Assembly (NCBI RefSeq): GCF_017591425.1
Contig: NW_024465885.1
Coordinates: forward strand, 43,085,001-43,149,000
Length of the DNA: 64,000 bases
Direction of reading: 5' to 3'
DNA from: Ochotona curzoniae
Taxonomy: Eukaryota; Chordata; Mammalia; Lagomorpha; Ochotonidae
Shown here: one piece after another, positions 12,601 to 27,600 of the stretch
Layout of the letters: every line of letters starts with the position of its first letter
Position numbering within the stretch: position 1 is the first letter of the stretch
Notes under the pieces: generated by a model
Told to the model about the DNA's origin: nothing
The model's input: the letters and a program-made list of their open reading frames with translations, nothing else
Databases searched by the model: none
Program-made: the position numbers and the translations under genes

Positions 12601-15600
12601 AGGACACTTCATGGCTACAACCTGCACCTGCATATGAAGGGTGCTGGCGGCAGCTGTGATGGGTGGGGACTCTGCCAGGCTGCCCGCTTTAGTCCTGGCT
12701 CTGCCATCACTTTGTGCTTGGCTTGCCAACGTGCACAGTTGACACTTAAGACAGCGAGTATGGGACCTGGCACGCCCCAGCAAACACACAGGAATCCCGT
12801 CCGTATCACAGAGACTCCAAGCTATCTGCTTCTGAATGTGCAGCCAGCAGTGGAAGCACTCACACACACACGCACACACACCCCCCCAAAGTGAAATGCA
12901 CTGGAAGAAAACTTTTCTTTTACCTTCCCAGTGAGTTTTAACACAATGGCGCCTGCCTGGGGCTTTGTGAGCAAGCCAAGAGCCACAGGACAGGTCCTGT
13001 AGTAAGGAAAACCCAGCAGAGACATTGCACTGGAACCATGACTGGTGGCTCTCATTATCATGGAAACAGGAGAGCTCTCTTGGCTGCATCACTTCCCCTC
13101 TGTGAGAGGGACACGACAGGGAGAGCAGCTTCCCGCCGCACTCAGACCGTCCCGGCTTACCCAGGCCTCCCGGGCTTGCTCGGGGATCCACAGGCTGTAG
13201 TATCCATGAAAGCGGGCGAGCTGAGGGCAGCATGGGGGGCCCTGGGGCTCACACTTGTCATACGCCTGGAGCAGGAGGCACAGGGCCAGTGGGTCCCGCT
13301 GTGAGTGCAGGAGGTCGGTGAGCACTGCAGTCAAGTATGCGACGATGTCTTCCCCTGCAAGAGAGTGAGGTGTGAGCACAAGGCCTGCCGGGACTGCCCT
13401 CCAGAACCAGCACCACCTCCCCCTCCCGCAGCCACTTCCACACCCACACCGGGCACGTGGCACAACCAGCAAGAGGCAGGCACGGCTGCTTGGACTGTTA
13501 GCCTCGGGCCTAGTGAACACAGCACATTAGACCTCAGAGCCTGGCATCCTCCCCTGGATAGCCGCTCCAGAGGCCAAAGGCACTCCCTAAGCACTCGCCC
13601 AGCCATTTCCAACGCCTCAGCACACGGTGCTGTCGTCGGGAGGGGTGACCACGTGCCTGTTTCAGTCCCTTGCAGGCCGTGATGGGCCCTGCTTGCTGCT
13701 CCACTGTCTCCTCCCCTTCGCCAGGGATCCTACAGCCACACGTGGAGGTGGCAGAGCGATAGCGGGTCCCTGGTCCCTGTCTGCTCCCAGCAGAGCATCC
13801 TGGCCTGCTCTAGACACTGACAAGGTCATGGAAAAGAATTTTTCTTTTCAAACTACTGCCATGCTGGGGTTTACCTACCACCGCTCCCAAGTCTGAGCTC
13901 CCCTCCCTATACTGCTATGATCTGTGAGTACCTGCTGGGCCCAGCAAGTCCTTGCAAGGGACTCACTTTTAGCATTCCTGGTGTGGAATGACAACACCAG
14001 GGGAAATGTTGCGTCGTGGCTGCTAGCCATGCAGCCACGGGTACACCCCGCCCTTGCTCCGCGACCCACAAGCCCGGGGCCTTAGGCAGTCAGAGCATCG
14101 CGGCTGCGAACAGGTACCTGCTTCCTTCTCCGTCCCAAGCAGCAGCTTGTTCCTGGCCTCCAGGGCTGCCGGGACCACTGCACTGAAGGGGAAGGTGAGC
14201 AGCACCATGTCTTCGTTTAACAAGAACCCTATTTCTTCATCCAGGCCTTCGCTGCCCTCCACCAGGACGTCCACCATATCGAGAACATCTGAGAGAGACC
14301 AGCAGAGACCCAAGCTGACACAAACCCATCAGAAGGCCCCATGCAGAGAGCCCTCAGGCTGGGAGGAGCAAGTCAGCAACAGAGAAATAAAACAAAGCAA
14401 AAAACCAAGATCTCAACACTGCTTAGGGGAAAGAAGGATGCAGTCTGATCTCTAACACAGGGGGCACGCTGTGCCCGTGGAGGCGCTAAGATCCGTCTCT
14501 GACAAAACGCAGTGTGCTTGGTGGGGCCGGTAAGAGCTACAACTTTCAAGTCACGTGAGAAGCCCAATAACCATTAAGTTGGACCTTCAGGCAGACAAGC
14601 CAAAGTCCAAGGGGCAAAACTGCACAGATGAGAGCCAGAGTGCCTGGTTCGAATCCCGCTTTGGCTGTACAGTTATTGTGTGAGCTGGAACAAGTTTTTT
14701 ACTTTCATGGCAGGCTGCTCCTTGACGCCAAAGAATGGGCCAAGGTGTACTGAGGCCCTGGTGTGACTCTTGCCCTCTGTCACTACAGGCCCACTGTGGC
14801 TTCACCAGCAGGGCCCAGCGCCATGCAGAGGGAGCCGCACCTACCATCGATATGGGACACAGGGATGCTGACGTCATCGGCGTCTTGCTTCGCTAGGGAG
14901 GCCTGCAGCGTGCTGGCTTCCTGGACAAAATCAGACGCTTTGTCCGTGTAGGAGTAGGGATTTGCCACCAAAGTCAGCAACACCTGGGTGGGAGACAGCC
15001 AAGACAGGGACACTCAGATGGTCACGCATACAAAGTGCACTGTTGTGGGGTACACCCGAGTGGGAGCAAACTCCCCCAAGGAAATGAAATGGGGAGGAGG
15101 GAAGAGGAGGGGCGGCCCTGGGTTCCTGTGGCGCAGATCCCAAAGCCAAGCTGACTTGGAGATCTCAGCAAGAATCCAGGCAGAGGCCCGAGGCATGGAC
15201 ACCACCTGGCACAGCCATCACCATGTTGGACCCAGCCTGCGGTGATTCGCCCCAAACCTGCCCCCTTCCACACGTGCAGATGTAGCTTACGCGTTCCAGG
15301 AACTGAATCACAGCTTCTTTGCGCTCTTCTGCTGTGTTGTCTAAATGCTCCAGCCAGAGTTCCAGCTCCCGCCAAGTGTGCTCAAACACACCAGTGTCCC
15401 GCAGGATCTGGCGGGAGACAGCAACAGGGGCACAGGGAGAAGTCAGCCCAGAAGTCGCCTTGTGTTCAGCCGAGGCCACTGCGTCCCAGCACAGGGAGCA
15501 TGAGGTGGGACAGGGCTGGCCTGCAGTCTTCCTCTAGGAAAGACGCTGTAACAGCAGCCGCATCCCCAAGGGGGCCCAGGGAGAGAGACCATCGTGAGCT

Positions 15601-18600
15601 CCATCAGAGATGACATTAGGACCCCGACTCACTGCTGCCTGGGCCTGCTCTTCACTCCCAAACAACAAAACGGGGAGAAATCTGAATTTTCGGCAAGACC
15701 CAGGCCGGTGGGCATGATGGGCCCCTTCCTGGCTGCTCAACCCTTGGCCGGTACGAAGCACTCCATGGGCAGTGCCCTCTGATGCTGTCACAGTGGCAGC
15801 TGCCTGTTCAGACCTAGCAAGACACTGCCCCCCATATCCCGCAAAATACAAGCTGGGCTGAGGCGGGACCTGGAGTCGCAAGGTGACTCAATGACATCCT
15901 ACAGGGATGGCCTGATGGCGGAGACTCGAGGCCCACGTCCACAGGCCTGGGTCTCCACAGAAAGCTGAGCAGGCCAATTCCTCCCACTTGCAGGGACTGG
16001 GCAGCCTGAGTCGGCCAGGGTCACACCTGTACTTCCTGTAAGCAAAGGGCAACCTGTACAAGAAATACTCGGCAGCGTCTTCAAGCGGCTCAGGGGACAG
16101 GGTTCAAAGATCAAAGTGCAGTGAAGGTGAAGGGTCAAATCTTCACCCCGCAGCAACAGTGAACATCGTTCTGGTAGCATCCCCTAAGGCACAGGCCTTG
16201 CCTTCCCGGGTTTTGAACACATATCTGATGCCCAGGAGAAATGAAGAGCTAGAGTTCCTCCTACTATAAGCTCTGGAAACATCAGTGTGGAGTGACACAA
16301 GGAGGAGGGAACTCCCGTCGCCTCCCTCAGTCTTTGATAACGGCCAAGGTCAGACAGGCTTTGGAGACCACAGAGAGGGCCAGGATTCGCGGAATGAGGC
16401 ACCCTCTGCTACATGGTTCCCTGGAAGAGCAGGGAGGGAGAAGACCCTGAGACCACCAAGTGAGGGCATGCCCTGCCCCGACACTCGCCATCACCCTAAC
16501 AGCTTTAGAAAGGTGGGGCCAGTGGCCCAAGGCCACCCAGGAAGTACAAGGATAAGTCCGTGGGAAGTGAGCATCATGGGAAAACTGTGAAGGGATTTTG
16601 AAACGTTCTGCACCAGAATGAACTTATTCTCTGATTCATTCTCCAAGATCTTCTGAGAGTGCCCCTGTAACATTGGGATTTGAATCTAGGAGTTGGACTT
16701 GAAAGCCCATGCTGCCTTTCCACTTTTAACACACTGGCTCCTGGAAACATGGCAAAAGTCTAAGACACAGAAGCCTTCTGTTTTAACACTTAAAAACGGT
16801 CCTGGCAGGCCTGGCACAGTAGCCTAGTGGCTAAAGTCCTTGCCTTGCATGCGCCGGGTTCCCATATGGGTGCCAGTTCATGTTTCGGCTGCTCCACTTT
16901 CCTTCCAGCCCTGCTTGTGGCCTGGGAAAGAGGCAGAGGATCACCCAAGGCCCTGGGTTCCTACACCCACATGGGAGACCTGGAGGAGGCTCCTGGCTTC
17001 AGACCGACTCGGCTCCAGCCATTGCAGCCACTTGTGGAATGAAACAGCAGATGGAAGATCTTTCTGTCTCTCCTTCTCTCTGTAAATCTGAGTTTCCAAT
17101 AAAATAAATAAAAAAGTCATGGCACCTCCTGAATCTGACAAGCGTTCCCAGGCACCTGCTGTTCAGCAGACCCATGGGGAATGTTTTTGAGCTGGCCACT
17201 GAGAGTAGGGACAGGGGAGAGAGGACTCACCTTCATGATGAGAAGTTGGGTGGACGACTTCAGCTGCAGGTGGCTACTGGTCACAAACATTTTCATCAGC
17301 AGGTAGAACACAGAGCGCTCGGCCACTTGCTCTGCGTCCGGGCCTTCCTAGGGGGCAGACGATGGTGGGAGGCTTTGAAGGCGTGTAATTATATATGCAG
17401 TCACACAATCTTAAAATCTCACGGGCCGTTGCTCACTAAGCCAACGTGTGCGCCTGTGCCCAGGCCACTTCAGGCCCTTCCTCTCCTCTCACTGCAGCCA
17501 CAGCTCAGCCAGGTCCCATGACTACGTGCAAGCAACCTCAGAGGTTCAGACTCATTCAAAACTCCAAACATCAGCTGTAGGAACAGTGCTAACAGCCAAC
17601 ACTGGCAAACCCCACCATGTGACAGCACCAACCATGGGTCTTAACGGGTACTCACTCACTTCATCCTCCCAACAGCCCCGTGAGGTGGGCAGAGCTGCTG
17701 CTCTACTTTGCATAGTTGGGAAGCATGGACCCAGCCCAGCCCGCATGGTGCAGAGCCCAGTGTTGGGTGGTGACGTCACTCCATTAGAGGCTGAACTGGC
17801 GGCACAGTGCCAGGATGCTTTGGCTAAAGGCATCATCGCCCTTGCCAACATTTCTCCTCCTAAAAAGACTCCCAGGCTAGGTCCCTGCATCTTGGAAAGA
17901 CATACATCTCCAGAGCCTGAACCTAAACTCCATGGGATCTGTGTGGCCCCTGGCATGATGCCAGGGTCAGCTGAGCCCGGCAGATCATGCCAGCATTAGT
18001 TCCTCAGATGAGGGTACTTTAGAAAGTTGGTGGGAGATTTCTAGCACCTTGTGGACATGCCCTTGTAGCAGGTGGGACACATGGAATAAATGTCTTAGCA
18101 CCAGCTCTGTTCAGAGGCCACGATTCAATTTGCAATTTAATCATTAAGACCAACTGGTCCAGTTCTGCTACAGAGAAAGTCAGTCAACAATAGCCCCTTT
18201 TGTCACCAGTCTAGGAGGCTGGGGCTGTGACTTCAGCAGGGGGGAGGCCACGCAGGGCAGCCACTTGGGGAAAGCCACCTGAGCCCTCCATATCCCTATA
18301 CGCTGTCTTTCCAGGAGGCACACACAGTAGCCTAACAGGGCATACACAGCAGCGGACGTTGGCAAGAACTGGAGACAATGACGCACAGCTGGGACCAGGG
18401 AAGACAAACAGCGCACAGCCACAGCATTCCACACTCCACCGGAGATGCCGTGTATAAAAGTTCCAATGTGTGTTTTCACACCACCAATTCTACTGTCCAC
18501 AAAATCCAAGTCATTACAAAACAATCTGGAAGGTGGGGGAGGGGCACGGTGGCTCAACGGGCTAATTCTGCACCCTGTGGCATTGGCATTCCATGTATGA

Positions 18601-21600
18601 TGTATCCCAGCTGTTCTACTTCCAATCCACTCCCTGCTTATGGCCTGGGAAAGCAGCGGTGAAGGGTCCAAAGCCTCTCTCCCCTTCTCTCTAAAGACAT
18701 CTGCCTTCCAAATAAAAATAAATTCCTTTAAAATAAAAAAAAAAAACAAAAACGGGGGGCTGGCACTGTGGTACAGTGGGTAAAGCTGCTAACTGTGGTG
18801 TTGGCATCCCACATGAATGCTGGTTCAAGTCCCAGCTGCTTGACTTCTGATCCAACTCCCTGCTATTGCAGCTGGGAAAGCAGCTGGAGAGGTCCCGAGT
18901 GCTTGGGTCCCTGCAGCCATGTGGGAGACCTGGCCCAGCTCCAGGTGTTACAGCCATTTGGGAAGTGAGCCAGCAGATGGTTTCTCTCCTTCTCTTTGTA
19001 ATGGTGCTGTGCAAATAAAAATAAATCTTAAAAAAACAAAACAAAAAACCCAAAACGTATTAGTAACTTGAGCTACAAAGAAGCACATCCCCTAATGAGC
19101 TTTAGTGTGCCGAGCCATCTCCCTTCTTTGCACAGAAGTGCTGGAGCATCTGAGTGTAGAGTGTTTGTGGTGTCTGAGCGTCCCTTTAGAGTTCAGTATT
19201 ACATCCTTCAGAAAGGCCTGCAAGACTCCACTGAACACAGAAAAAATTGCTGTGTTTAGGGATCTCCTCGGCATGCACAGCCCTCTGCGGGCTTCGCGCT
19301 GCTGCCAGCTCTGCCCTACGCAATTCCAGGCTGAGGATAAAGAAGAGGAAGTGTGTGCTTATTTCCTTCAAAAATGTTTTTAAATAACTGAAAAAAAAAA
19401 AAAAAGGAGAACAGTGGAGGTAAATAAATGGAAACTCCCTACACCTGGCAAGAGTATCTTTGCATGACAGACTGCTCCGAAGGGCGCCGTTTCCCCAGGG
19501 GCCCAGCGCCCGGGTCAGGGACTGCTCCGAAGCGCACTGTGTCTCAGGGACTGCTCTGTTCCACCAGGCGCCTCTAGATGGAGAGCTGCTCCCATCTTCC
19601 ACTGCGCCCCCATAGTCCTGCCCCATGAGGCAGGTGAGTTCCCAGCAGGTGCCTAGACTGGCATACTCCTTACCTGTGCCTTCAGCCACACAAACTTGTT
19701 GGCAGGCAGCTCGAGGGCCACCTTCAGCATGTGGTGCTGCAGAATGGGGGGCGCCTCCTCCCGAAGGCCCTGCTCGGAGATGACGCCTGTGGATGCCAGA
19801 GGAAAGAGAAAGGGTTACCCAGAGGCACGGCCCAGCAACCACCGCCCAGGACCAGAGGAATGCACAAGGCTAAAGAGAAAGAGGGGCATGCATGGGAGTC
19901 TATGATCACCTTCACACAGCCTGGGCCCAGGCATGGTGCACTTGATACATGCTTCTCTACCCAGCACCATCCCCTAAGCCCAAATTCCACTGGCCCAAGG
20001 CAGCCCTTCTCTGCCACAGTGCCCAGGCTGAACCGGTCTTGCCACTGGCATCACCACCACACTTCACTGCCCCCAGTGTGGGCTTCTGCTAACGTCATCC
20101 TTCACTTGGGGCACAGGCCTTTCCGCACAGATGGCAAGAGCCGGAGCCTGGGTCCCCAAGCTCTGGATTTCTCTCTTGCTTTGGAAGGAAAGACACAGCT
20201 ACCAAACGCTACATGGCCACGTGTGAGCAAATTCTATACCCCCCTTAGCAAAGCGGCCTTTTCACCTTTGGGTGGTTAAAAGTTTAATGGCAGTTAAAAA
20301 TTAAAAAAAAAATATTCAATGGTGGGGCCCAGCACAATGGTGCAGTAGGCTGGTTATTCCCCCCGTCCTTTTGAGTGTCAATATTCTATATGGGCACAGT
20401 TCATGTTCTGGCTGCTCCACTTCCCATCCCTGTTTGTGCCCTGGGAAGGTGGCAGAGGGTGGCCCAAAGCCTTGGGATCCTGCACCCATGTGGGAGACCA
20501 AGAGAAGCTCCTAGCTTCAGATCAGCTCAGCTATGGCTGTTGCAGCCATTTGAGGAGCAAACTAGTAGATGGAAGATCTTTGTCTCTCTCTCCTCTGTGT
20601 AAATATGTCTTTCCAATAAACATTAATTCAAAAAGTATACAAAAATTGAATTGTAGCTTTTGGAAAGGGGTTATTGAACACTTACATCAATTCCAAGTCT
20701 GACTGGTCTGCAAGTCTTCATTAGAAAGCTGATTTTATTGGGCCAAGTGCACCCCTAGGCAATGTGGGCAGACAAGTGTGCTAGTTTGACAAGCTGCCCT
20801 TTGATCCTGACCCATGTAGGTGGAACACAGGGTGGCGACCCCCTTACAGAGGAGATGTCCTCATGACAAGGTCCTGATTTCAACTGTATGCTGACCTCCT
20901 GCCCCTGAAAAGCCGCTTCAGAACTGGCTTCACGTGGCCTGACCTGTGGGCTGCCCAGTAGGTCAGCTGGCTGGCTCCTCCTTTCCTCTCACTGCAGCTA
21001 AGGGTTCCTCCACTGACTTAAGACAGTCCAGGCATTTCAAAACACTCTGGGCACAGGCAAGCTACCTGCTCCACACCAGGGGATTCTCCTCTTGTACGTG
21101 GGGGTGCTCTCTGCCCCAGGGGCCTAGACAGTGGCAAAAGCCTTGCTGGTCCCAGCCACCCACCTTTCAGGAGCTTGCTGAAGTCGAAGTTGTACTGGGT
21201 GACCACGTGCGGCACCACCTTCTGATAGAGGCAGATGACCTGCAGCAGGACGGCTTTCAGAAGAATGGTTTCCGCGTCATCTACACCAAAGCACACATGC
21301 ACCTTGCGTTAACAGCTACCTGCCTTTGCCCCCTGCCAGTAGCAGGGAGGCAGCGGGGCCACACCTGGTGCCACATGGCAGCCTCCTACATGCCAGGCAA
21401 CTGGGGTCACAGACACATCCCTCCAGATTCAGATGATGGGGTCAAGGTGGCAGAAAGACAGAGGCCGCTCAAGGGGTCGGGGTGTGGCCCTGCTTCCCTG
21501 CGATGGCCTCAAGACAGGACCAGGCTAGCCTGTCGTGGGCTTCCGCACTCATATGAGCAAGGTGGGCACAGATGAGGAGCTCCCCTGGCAGGGCTGTGAT

Positions 21601-24600
21601 AGGGGTTAAACGCGATGCACCCACAGGGACAGGGCCCATGGCCTCATTAACTACAAGGATACAGTCCACAGCGGGAGGCTGTGTGGTCTACCTGCAGAAT
21701 GAGAGCTGCGGCCCTCCCCTTTGGCCATCCCTCCCCTGCCCCGAAAGGCCAGAGCAGCAGACAACAGCCGCTCAGGGTAACGCCACACTGCCAGCGAGCA
21801 TGGGCTCGGCCCTCGGAGCTGCTCCCATTCAATCTGCACGGCCACTCCAGTTTCTTTCTCTCAGTGAAAAAAAAGGACCAGGACCCAGTCACAACCACTG
21901 AGGGGCTTGGAAATGAGAAAAATTCAAGAACCTTTCAAATGGAGCCACTCTGGTCTGCCCATGCCGGCTGCGCCCCACCCGGCCCCCCCAAAGCCCTCAC
22001 CACACTGGGGAATGTCATGGGCTGCCACAGTCTTGTCACTTCCTTCCTTCCCTTTCCGGTCCTCCTGTTTTGTCTCTTGCTTTTTCAGGGACTGCCAGAC
22101 CCACACGATGGTGTTCAGGTCTGGCAAGATCTAAGAGGGGAAAAAGAAGCGAGGAATCAGTCATGTTCATGAAGACAAGCAAAGGAAGCAATCATGGGCA
22201 ACACACAGAGGGGCCTGAGCAAGTATCTGAGTGTGTGTGAGTGTGCATGTCAGAAAAAAAACTCAGGCAAGACTGGGGCCACTTTCCCTAGACGCTGCGT
22301 TCCCACCCTGGAATGACATGGTACACAAACAACCATGATCACGAACACAACCCCTGGACTGATCACACTCGGGCAAAAGACACGTGGTCCACGTGACCTG
22401 GGTGGTGTCAGAGCTGCTGGACAATTAGCAGGTGCCTGGCCTCCCTCGTGAGCAGACTGAATCATAGGAAGGGCCAAGGAGGCCTTCCCAAGCCACCACC
22501 CCATGCCCGGGCTGTGGGACAGTCAGCATTTGCAGCAAAGTGTAAGGGGCTACATGATCCCAGAGAGCCACAGTTCCACGACTGTTGTCACGGGACAACG
22601 TGCAGATGACCTGAATTCTCAATCCTGCACAGAAGTTCTGTACTAGGGAGGGGAGATTTCTCTGTTCCTTACTTAGTTCCAACTTTGGATCCACACCCTC
22701 TCTTGCAATGACCAGCAGGGTCGCTCTGGAGCTCCCCACCGCAAAAAATTAAAATTAGATTAGATAGACAGAGAGCAACAAGGAAAGCTTAGAACCAGAC
22801 AGGAAACGGTCAGCTTGGACTCACATATACCTTACTAGGTAGGACACAAAGGTTAGTTACTCCTCACTAAAGTATTGAACATTTCTCTACACATCCCTCC
22901 TAAAACTGTTTTGCACCTCAATTGTTAACATATGCCTTGTTAGAGTTATAAGCCAGTTTGGACTATCCTAAAATTCGCCAAGTTCAGTAAAAATTATGTT
23001 TCAATACTATAAACTGCTAAATATAAAAATGAAAATAGACACGAGACAGCTGAATATTACCCTAAAACCATTTTAAGGTGTATAGCAGCTGGTTGTGTAT
23101 AAACTAAAATTGAAATGTCAATGAAGTAGTCATAGAAAGTGGTTAAGAACTTTCATTTTCTAACTTATTGGTCACTCAATACCATGTCAATTAACTCCAT
23201 AATGTTGTAAATTGTTGTTGAGGTTATGTTGTGGCATTTCACTGGATGGGATGATATTCTGCCAGCTCTACTTTCAGACCAGGGATGGTCTCCCAAGGAA
23301 ACTGTTGAAATTATCTGAACATGAGAGGCTGAACTCTATGCATGGTTCGTGCTCGCAATGAAAGAACCATGACTGCACATGAACTGTACTACTGCAACAA
23401 TGTGGAGGAATCCAACATGGGGGGAGGGCACAGAGGAGGTTAGGGGAATCCCAGAGCCTATGAAACCATGTCATAAAATGAAATTAAAAGAAAAAAAAAA
23501 AAGAAGGTCTGCACTACACCCTAAGTGTGACCAGCGCTGCTTAGACCATCATGGCAGGCAGCAGGCTTTATCAGCAGGGGCTTGGCACCCACACTACCAC
23601 ACTGTGCCCTCCCCGCACCCCGTGTCTCGGGACATACCCGAGCCCTGCCCTGGGCTACCCCACCGTGGTTTGCAGTGGAGGGGTGCAGGCCCAGCCTACC
23701 TTGCTCAGGGCCTCTCTGAAGAGCTGCACAAACTCCTCCATCATGGTGGCTGTGTACACGCCTGGGCCCTGCCACACCTCTTTGTCCAGGCAGTACTCAA
23801 TGGTTTTCAACGCTCTCTTCAAAATGGCAGAAACCAGGGACAATGCTGTGTGCTTCACAGACTTGCTGTCCAGCTGGGGATACAAAACAGTGAAACCACA
23901 GATGTTTCTGGAGCACAGTGCCCACAGGCTATCCTGGCCCCACGCATGCCTACTGCTCTTCTTGGATTCCTCCAAGGTAAAGCCACATACGTGATGGCTA
24001 CATCAGAAGGGTGACACACGCTCCCCACTAGCCCTGCCAGAAGCCTGCAGGTCTTACCCTGGCAGCGCTGGGGAAACAACTACACGAAAGGCTGAAAAGT
24101 CCCGTGGTGGTTTTTGCCACAGACTCTTTGGTAAGCCATCTCTGACAGCCACTCAGCTAACATGTACTCCCTGCCGTACAGCTCAGGGCTCAGGGAACGA
24201 GCAGCCCGCTCACGGGCCTCTTACTACTACAAACCACCGCCAGGGAGGTCTCTCGAGCCCTCACTCACCACAGAGGCTGAGCGAGGCTCAAGGACCATAA
24301 AATCCTGCTGTGGCACCAAAAGGAAGCCCACAGCTCGAGACCCCAGCCCAGATCAGCGCATGCAGGATCTGCACCATGGCAATGCCCCATGCGCACAGGA
24401 GGGAAGCTGGGGTGGGATGCTGGAGATTCAGACAGATCAGACAAGTCCCGTGAGTGAATCTAATGCCTGCTTCAGGCCAGTGCCCCAGCATTCCCAGTGG
24501 CACGGTACACTGCAGGAGGACTGCACTGAAATGTTCTAAGCCACTAACAGCTCCATCTCTCTGAAGGCAGGGTTCAAACAAGACTCAGCAGGACACCTGC

Positions 24601-27600
24601 AGGGCTTGCAACACGCCAAAACAGCTGGCACCCTGCTTTCAAATACCTTAGGTCCTGTTTCCAAAACAAGCTCTCTCCCTCCCCATCCTCAGATGTCACT
24701 GTTGGGTGAGTTTTCAGATGGGGCTGGCATTCTGTGATGTCAGCATCCCATACGAGCAGGTGAGGGCCAGCCTTTTACTTTCCAGCCCACCAGAAGAAAG
24801 CTGGGGCTAGTGGGTGGCAGAGGGGTACACCAACACAACCCCCCAAGTATATACATTGAACACAGGCTTTGTGATATGATTTTCTAGCAAGCATCTCAGA
24901 AAATAGTAATGTCTCCTCCAGAACAGACAGGCAAGCCAACTGTGCCCTGATTTTGCATATGATGATTGGGCCAACAGAACTAAAGCCCTTCTTGCCTGAT
25001 CCTACAGAGGGCTCCCTCCCTCCACTGCTACCCAGTCAAACGCATCCAAGCTGGTATTCACAAGAGCAATCATGCAGCACAGCCAGAAGGCTCAGTGGGA
25101 GAACATTCTGGAAGCAAGACAACCATATGGTCTTACATTTAAAGCTTGAGTGAACATGATCTTGTTGCAGACCAGGGGCGCAGTGGTCACCATTACCATG
25201 GCCAGCAGGCGCGGCAAGGGGATAAACTCCCGAGTCTGAAACGCTCGGGAAACTTCCGGCTGGGCTTCATAGATCTAGCAAGAGGACAAGAAGAGACAGA
25301 GAATGTCAGAAGCAACTGTCAAGCCTGATGTCCGCCATGGGCACTCAATAGGAGAGCTGTCACCAACAATAAGGCCTGGGGCCCCCAAGGCCACCTGTCC
25401 CCAGCCTGACCACCCCAAAGCAGAGCTTGATCTGTGCTCCAGGGAGTGTGTCAGAACCTCTGACAGCAAATGATTGCTGCTAGAGCCCGCAACAGCATTG
25501 CCCCCCAGTGACTGCTGCCCTGCTTGGGCACCTGATGGGCTGTGCCACCTCCTGGAAGCTTGGGGGTGGACACATTTTACAGTAAAAACAAAACATGTTT
25601 ATGGGTGACAAAACTGAGCATCAAGGAAGCTAAGCCACAGCCCCAGGACCACAGAGCTAGAGGAACAGCCAGGATTGGAGCCCAGGCCTGCAAGGAGCAG
25701 GGCTTGCCCATGCCCTGCACTGGGTGAGTGGGGCCCAAAGCAGCTCCCAAGAGGGGTGCTGACAGCGGGACTGTGTGTTCCCTGGGAAGGGGACACAGTG
25801 CACATTCTCACCCAGGTTTCACGTGGGCACATAAGGGCACTCAAGGAGTCTCCAGGGACTCGGGATCAAGGCCTGTTTCCCAGGTGCCATCAGGCCCAGC
25901 TAGAAGCCTAAGATAATCACAGGTATCTCTGCATCAGGCAGATGGACAGAAAGCTCCCTGGAGCCCAGCAGCACAGCCAAAAATCTCACAGTGAGTGCTC
26001 TCATGGCAAGATGAGGGCTGCTGGCATCTGAGACAGAAAGGAAACTGACAGGGGCTGGCGTTGTGGCCCAACAGGGCAAGCTGCGGATTGCACTGCTGAC
26101 AGCCCATATGGGTACAGGCTGTGCCCCTTCCAATCTAGCTCCTTGCTAAGGCCCTGGCAAAGCAGCAGAAGATCAAGTCTTTCGACCACTGCCTTCCATG
26201 TGGGAGACCCAGATGAACTCCCGGCTCCTGGCTTTGGCCTGGCTTACTCCTATCTATTGAGGCCATTTGGGGAGTGAATCAATAGATGGAAGATCTCTCT
26301 CTGTCTCTTCCTCTCTCCAACTCTGCCTTTCAAATAAATAAGTATCCACAAAACAAAAAAGGACATTGGGGTCAGTGCTGCAGCAAGCTAATCTTCTGCC
26401 TGCAGTGCCAGCATCCCAAACTAGCATCATTTCATGTCCTGGCTCCTCTACTTCCACTCCAGCTCCCTGTGGTTGACTCCCTGGCAAGTCAGCAGAGGAT
26501 GGCCCAAGGCCTTGGGCCTCTGCACCCATGTGGGGGACTCGGAAGAAAGTGAGTGGCTCCCAGCTTTGGACCAGCTCAACTTTAATCATCATGGCCTTTC
26601 GGAGAGTGAACCAGCAAATGGAAGATCTCTCCCTGTCTCTCTGTAACTCTAAATTTCAAGCAAAAAATAAACAAACTTTAACAATAAAAGGACACTGACA
26701 GACAGCCACTTAACAAGCAGACCACATCACACAGCTTATTCGAAGTTTCTGAAACAGCAATATTTAAGAACTCTGCCACAGCTGCTGCACTCCAGCTGTT
26801 CCTGTGCTTCCCAAAGGCAACAAGATCTTTCACTCCAAGCAAAGCTTCAATGGGGAAGACACCCCATTCCAACAAATTCAAAAGGAAAAAAAAAAAAAAA
26901 ACCCAAAACCCCAAATTCAGCTCAGTGAAATGCAACAAGGTCACCAAATTCACAGGACCAAAAACCACACTTCTGGCCCAAAGAGGAAGTCTTCCTATTG
27001 TAGTGCTTTTTGGGCTAGAATGTCAGCAGAGACCCTCCCAGCTTTCCGGGCCCCAGCCATGACCCTGAATGTGACCTTGTTGAGGAGCTTGATGTTATTC
27101 TGCCAGGTGGCCTTCACTCTGGGCAGGAAGGAGAAGGTCACTTCCTTGAAGTACTTGTTGAGCAAGTCCGGGCACACTTTGAGGATGTTCACCACCAGCT
27201 CGGCCACCAGCTCGTCATCTGCCGCTGTCTTCAACCCCAGCAGGAAGTGCAGCAGGGTCAGGTTGCCTCCTCTGGGGAGAAAGGGCAGCTGACCAGTCAG
27301 CAGGGGGCGCTCACAATGCTGCAACTCCCCCTTGCATGGCTGCTCTCCCATGGGCAGGGGAAGAAGGGGATGTGTCCCAGTTAGTCCCAGGGGGCAGGGG
27401 GCTGGGGGCAAGGCCATGGCCAGTGGGGTCCCAACTCCCCACCTGAGGACCTGCATTCCAATCCCCGACTCCTGTGCCTGACAGTCTTTCACTCATTTCT
27501 CCTTTTCTCCCTTGAGTTCAATGTGGCTTCAAAGGGGGAAGGAAATTGCTCTTGCCCTACCCTGCCATCCATCAGTTGGCCTGTTCAGGCAGCTGAGATT

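Noticed and set aside
19186..19842. 218-codon minus-strand frame across URB1 exon 14 and its downstream intron
   Set aside because: Only a small part overlaps exon 14 and it is in a different frame. The rest is intron with an A-run and no family resemblance.
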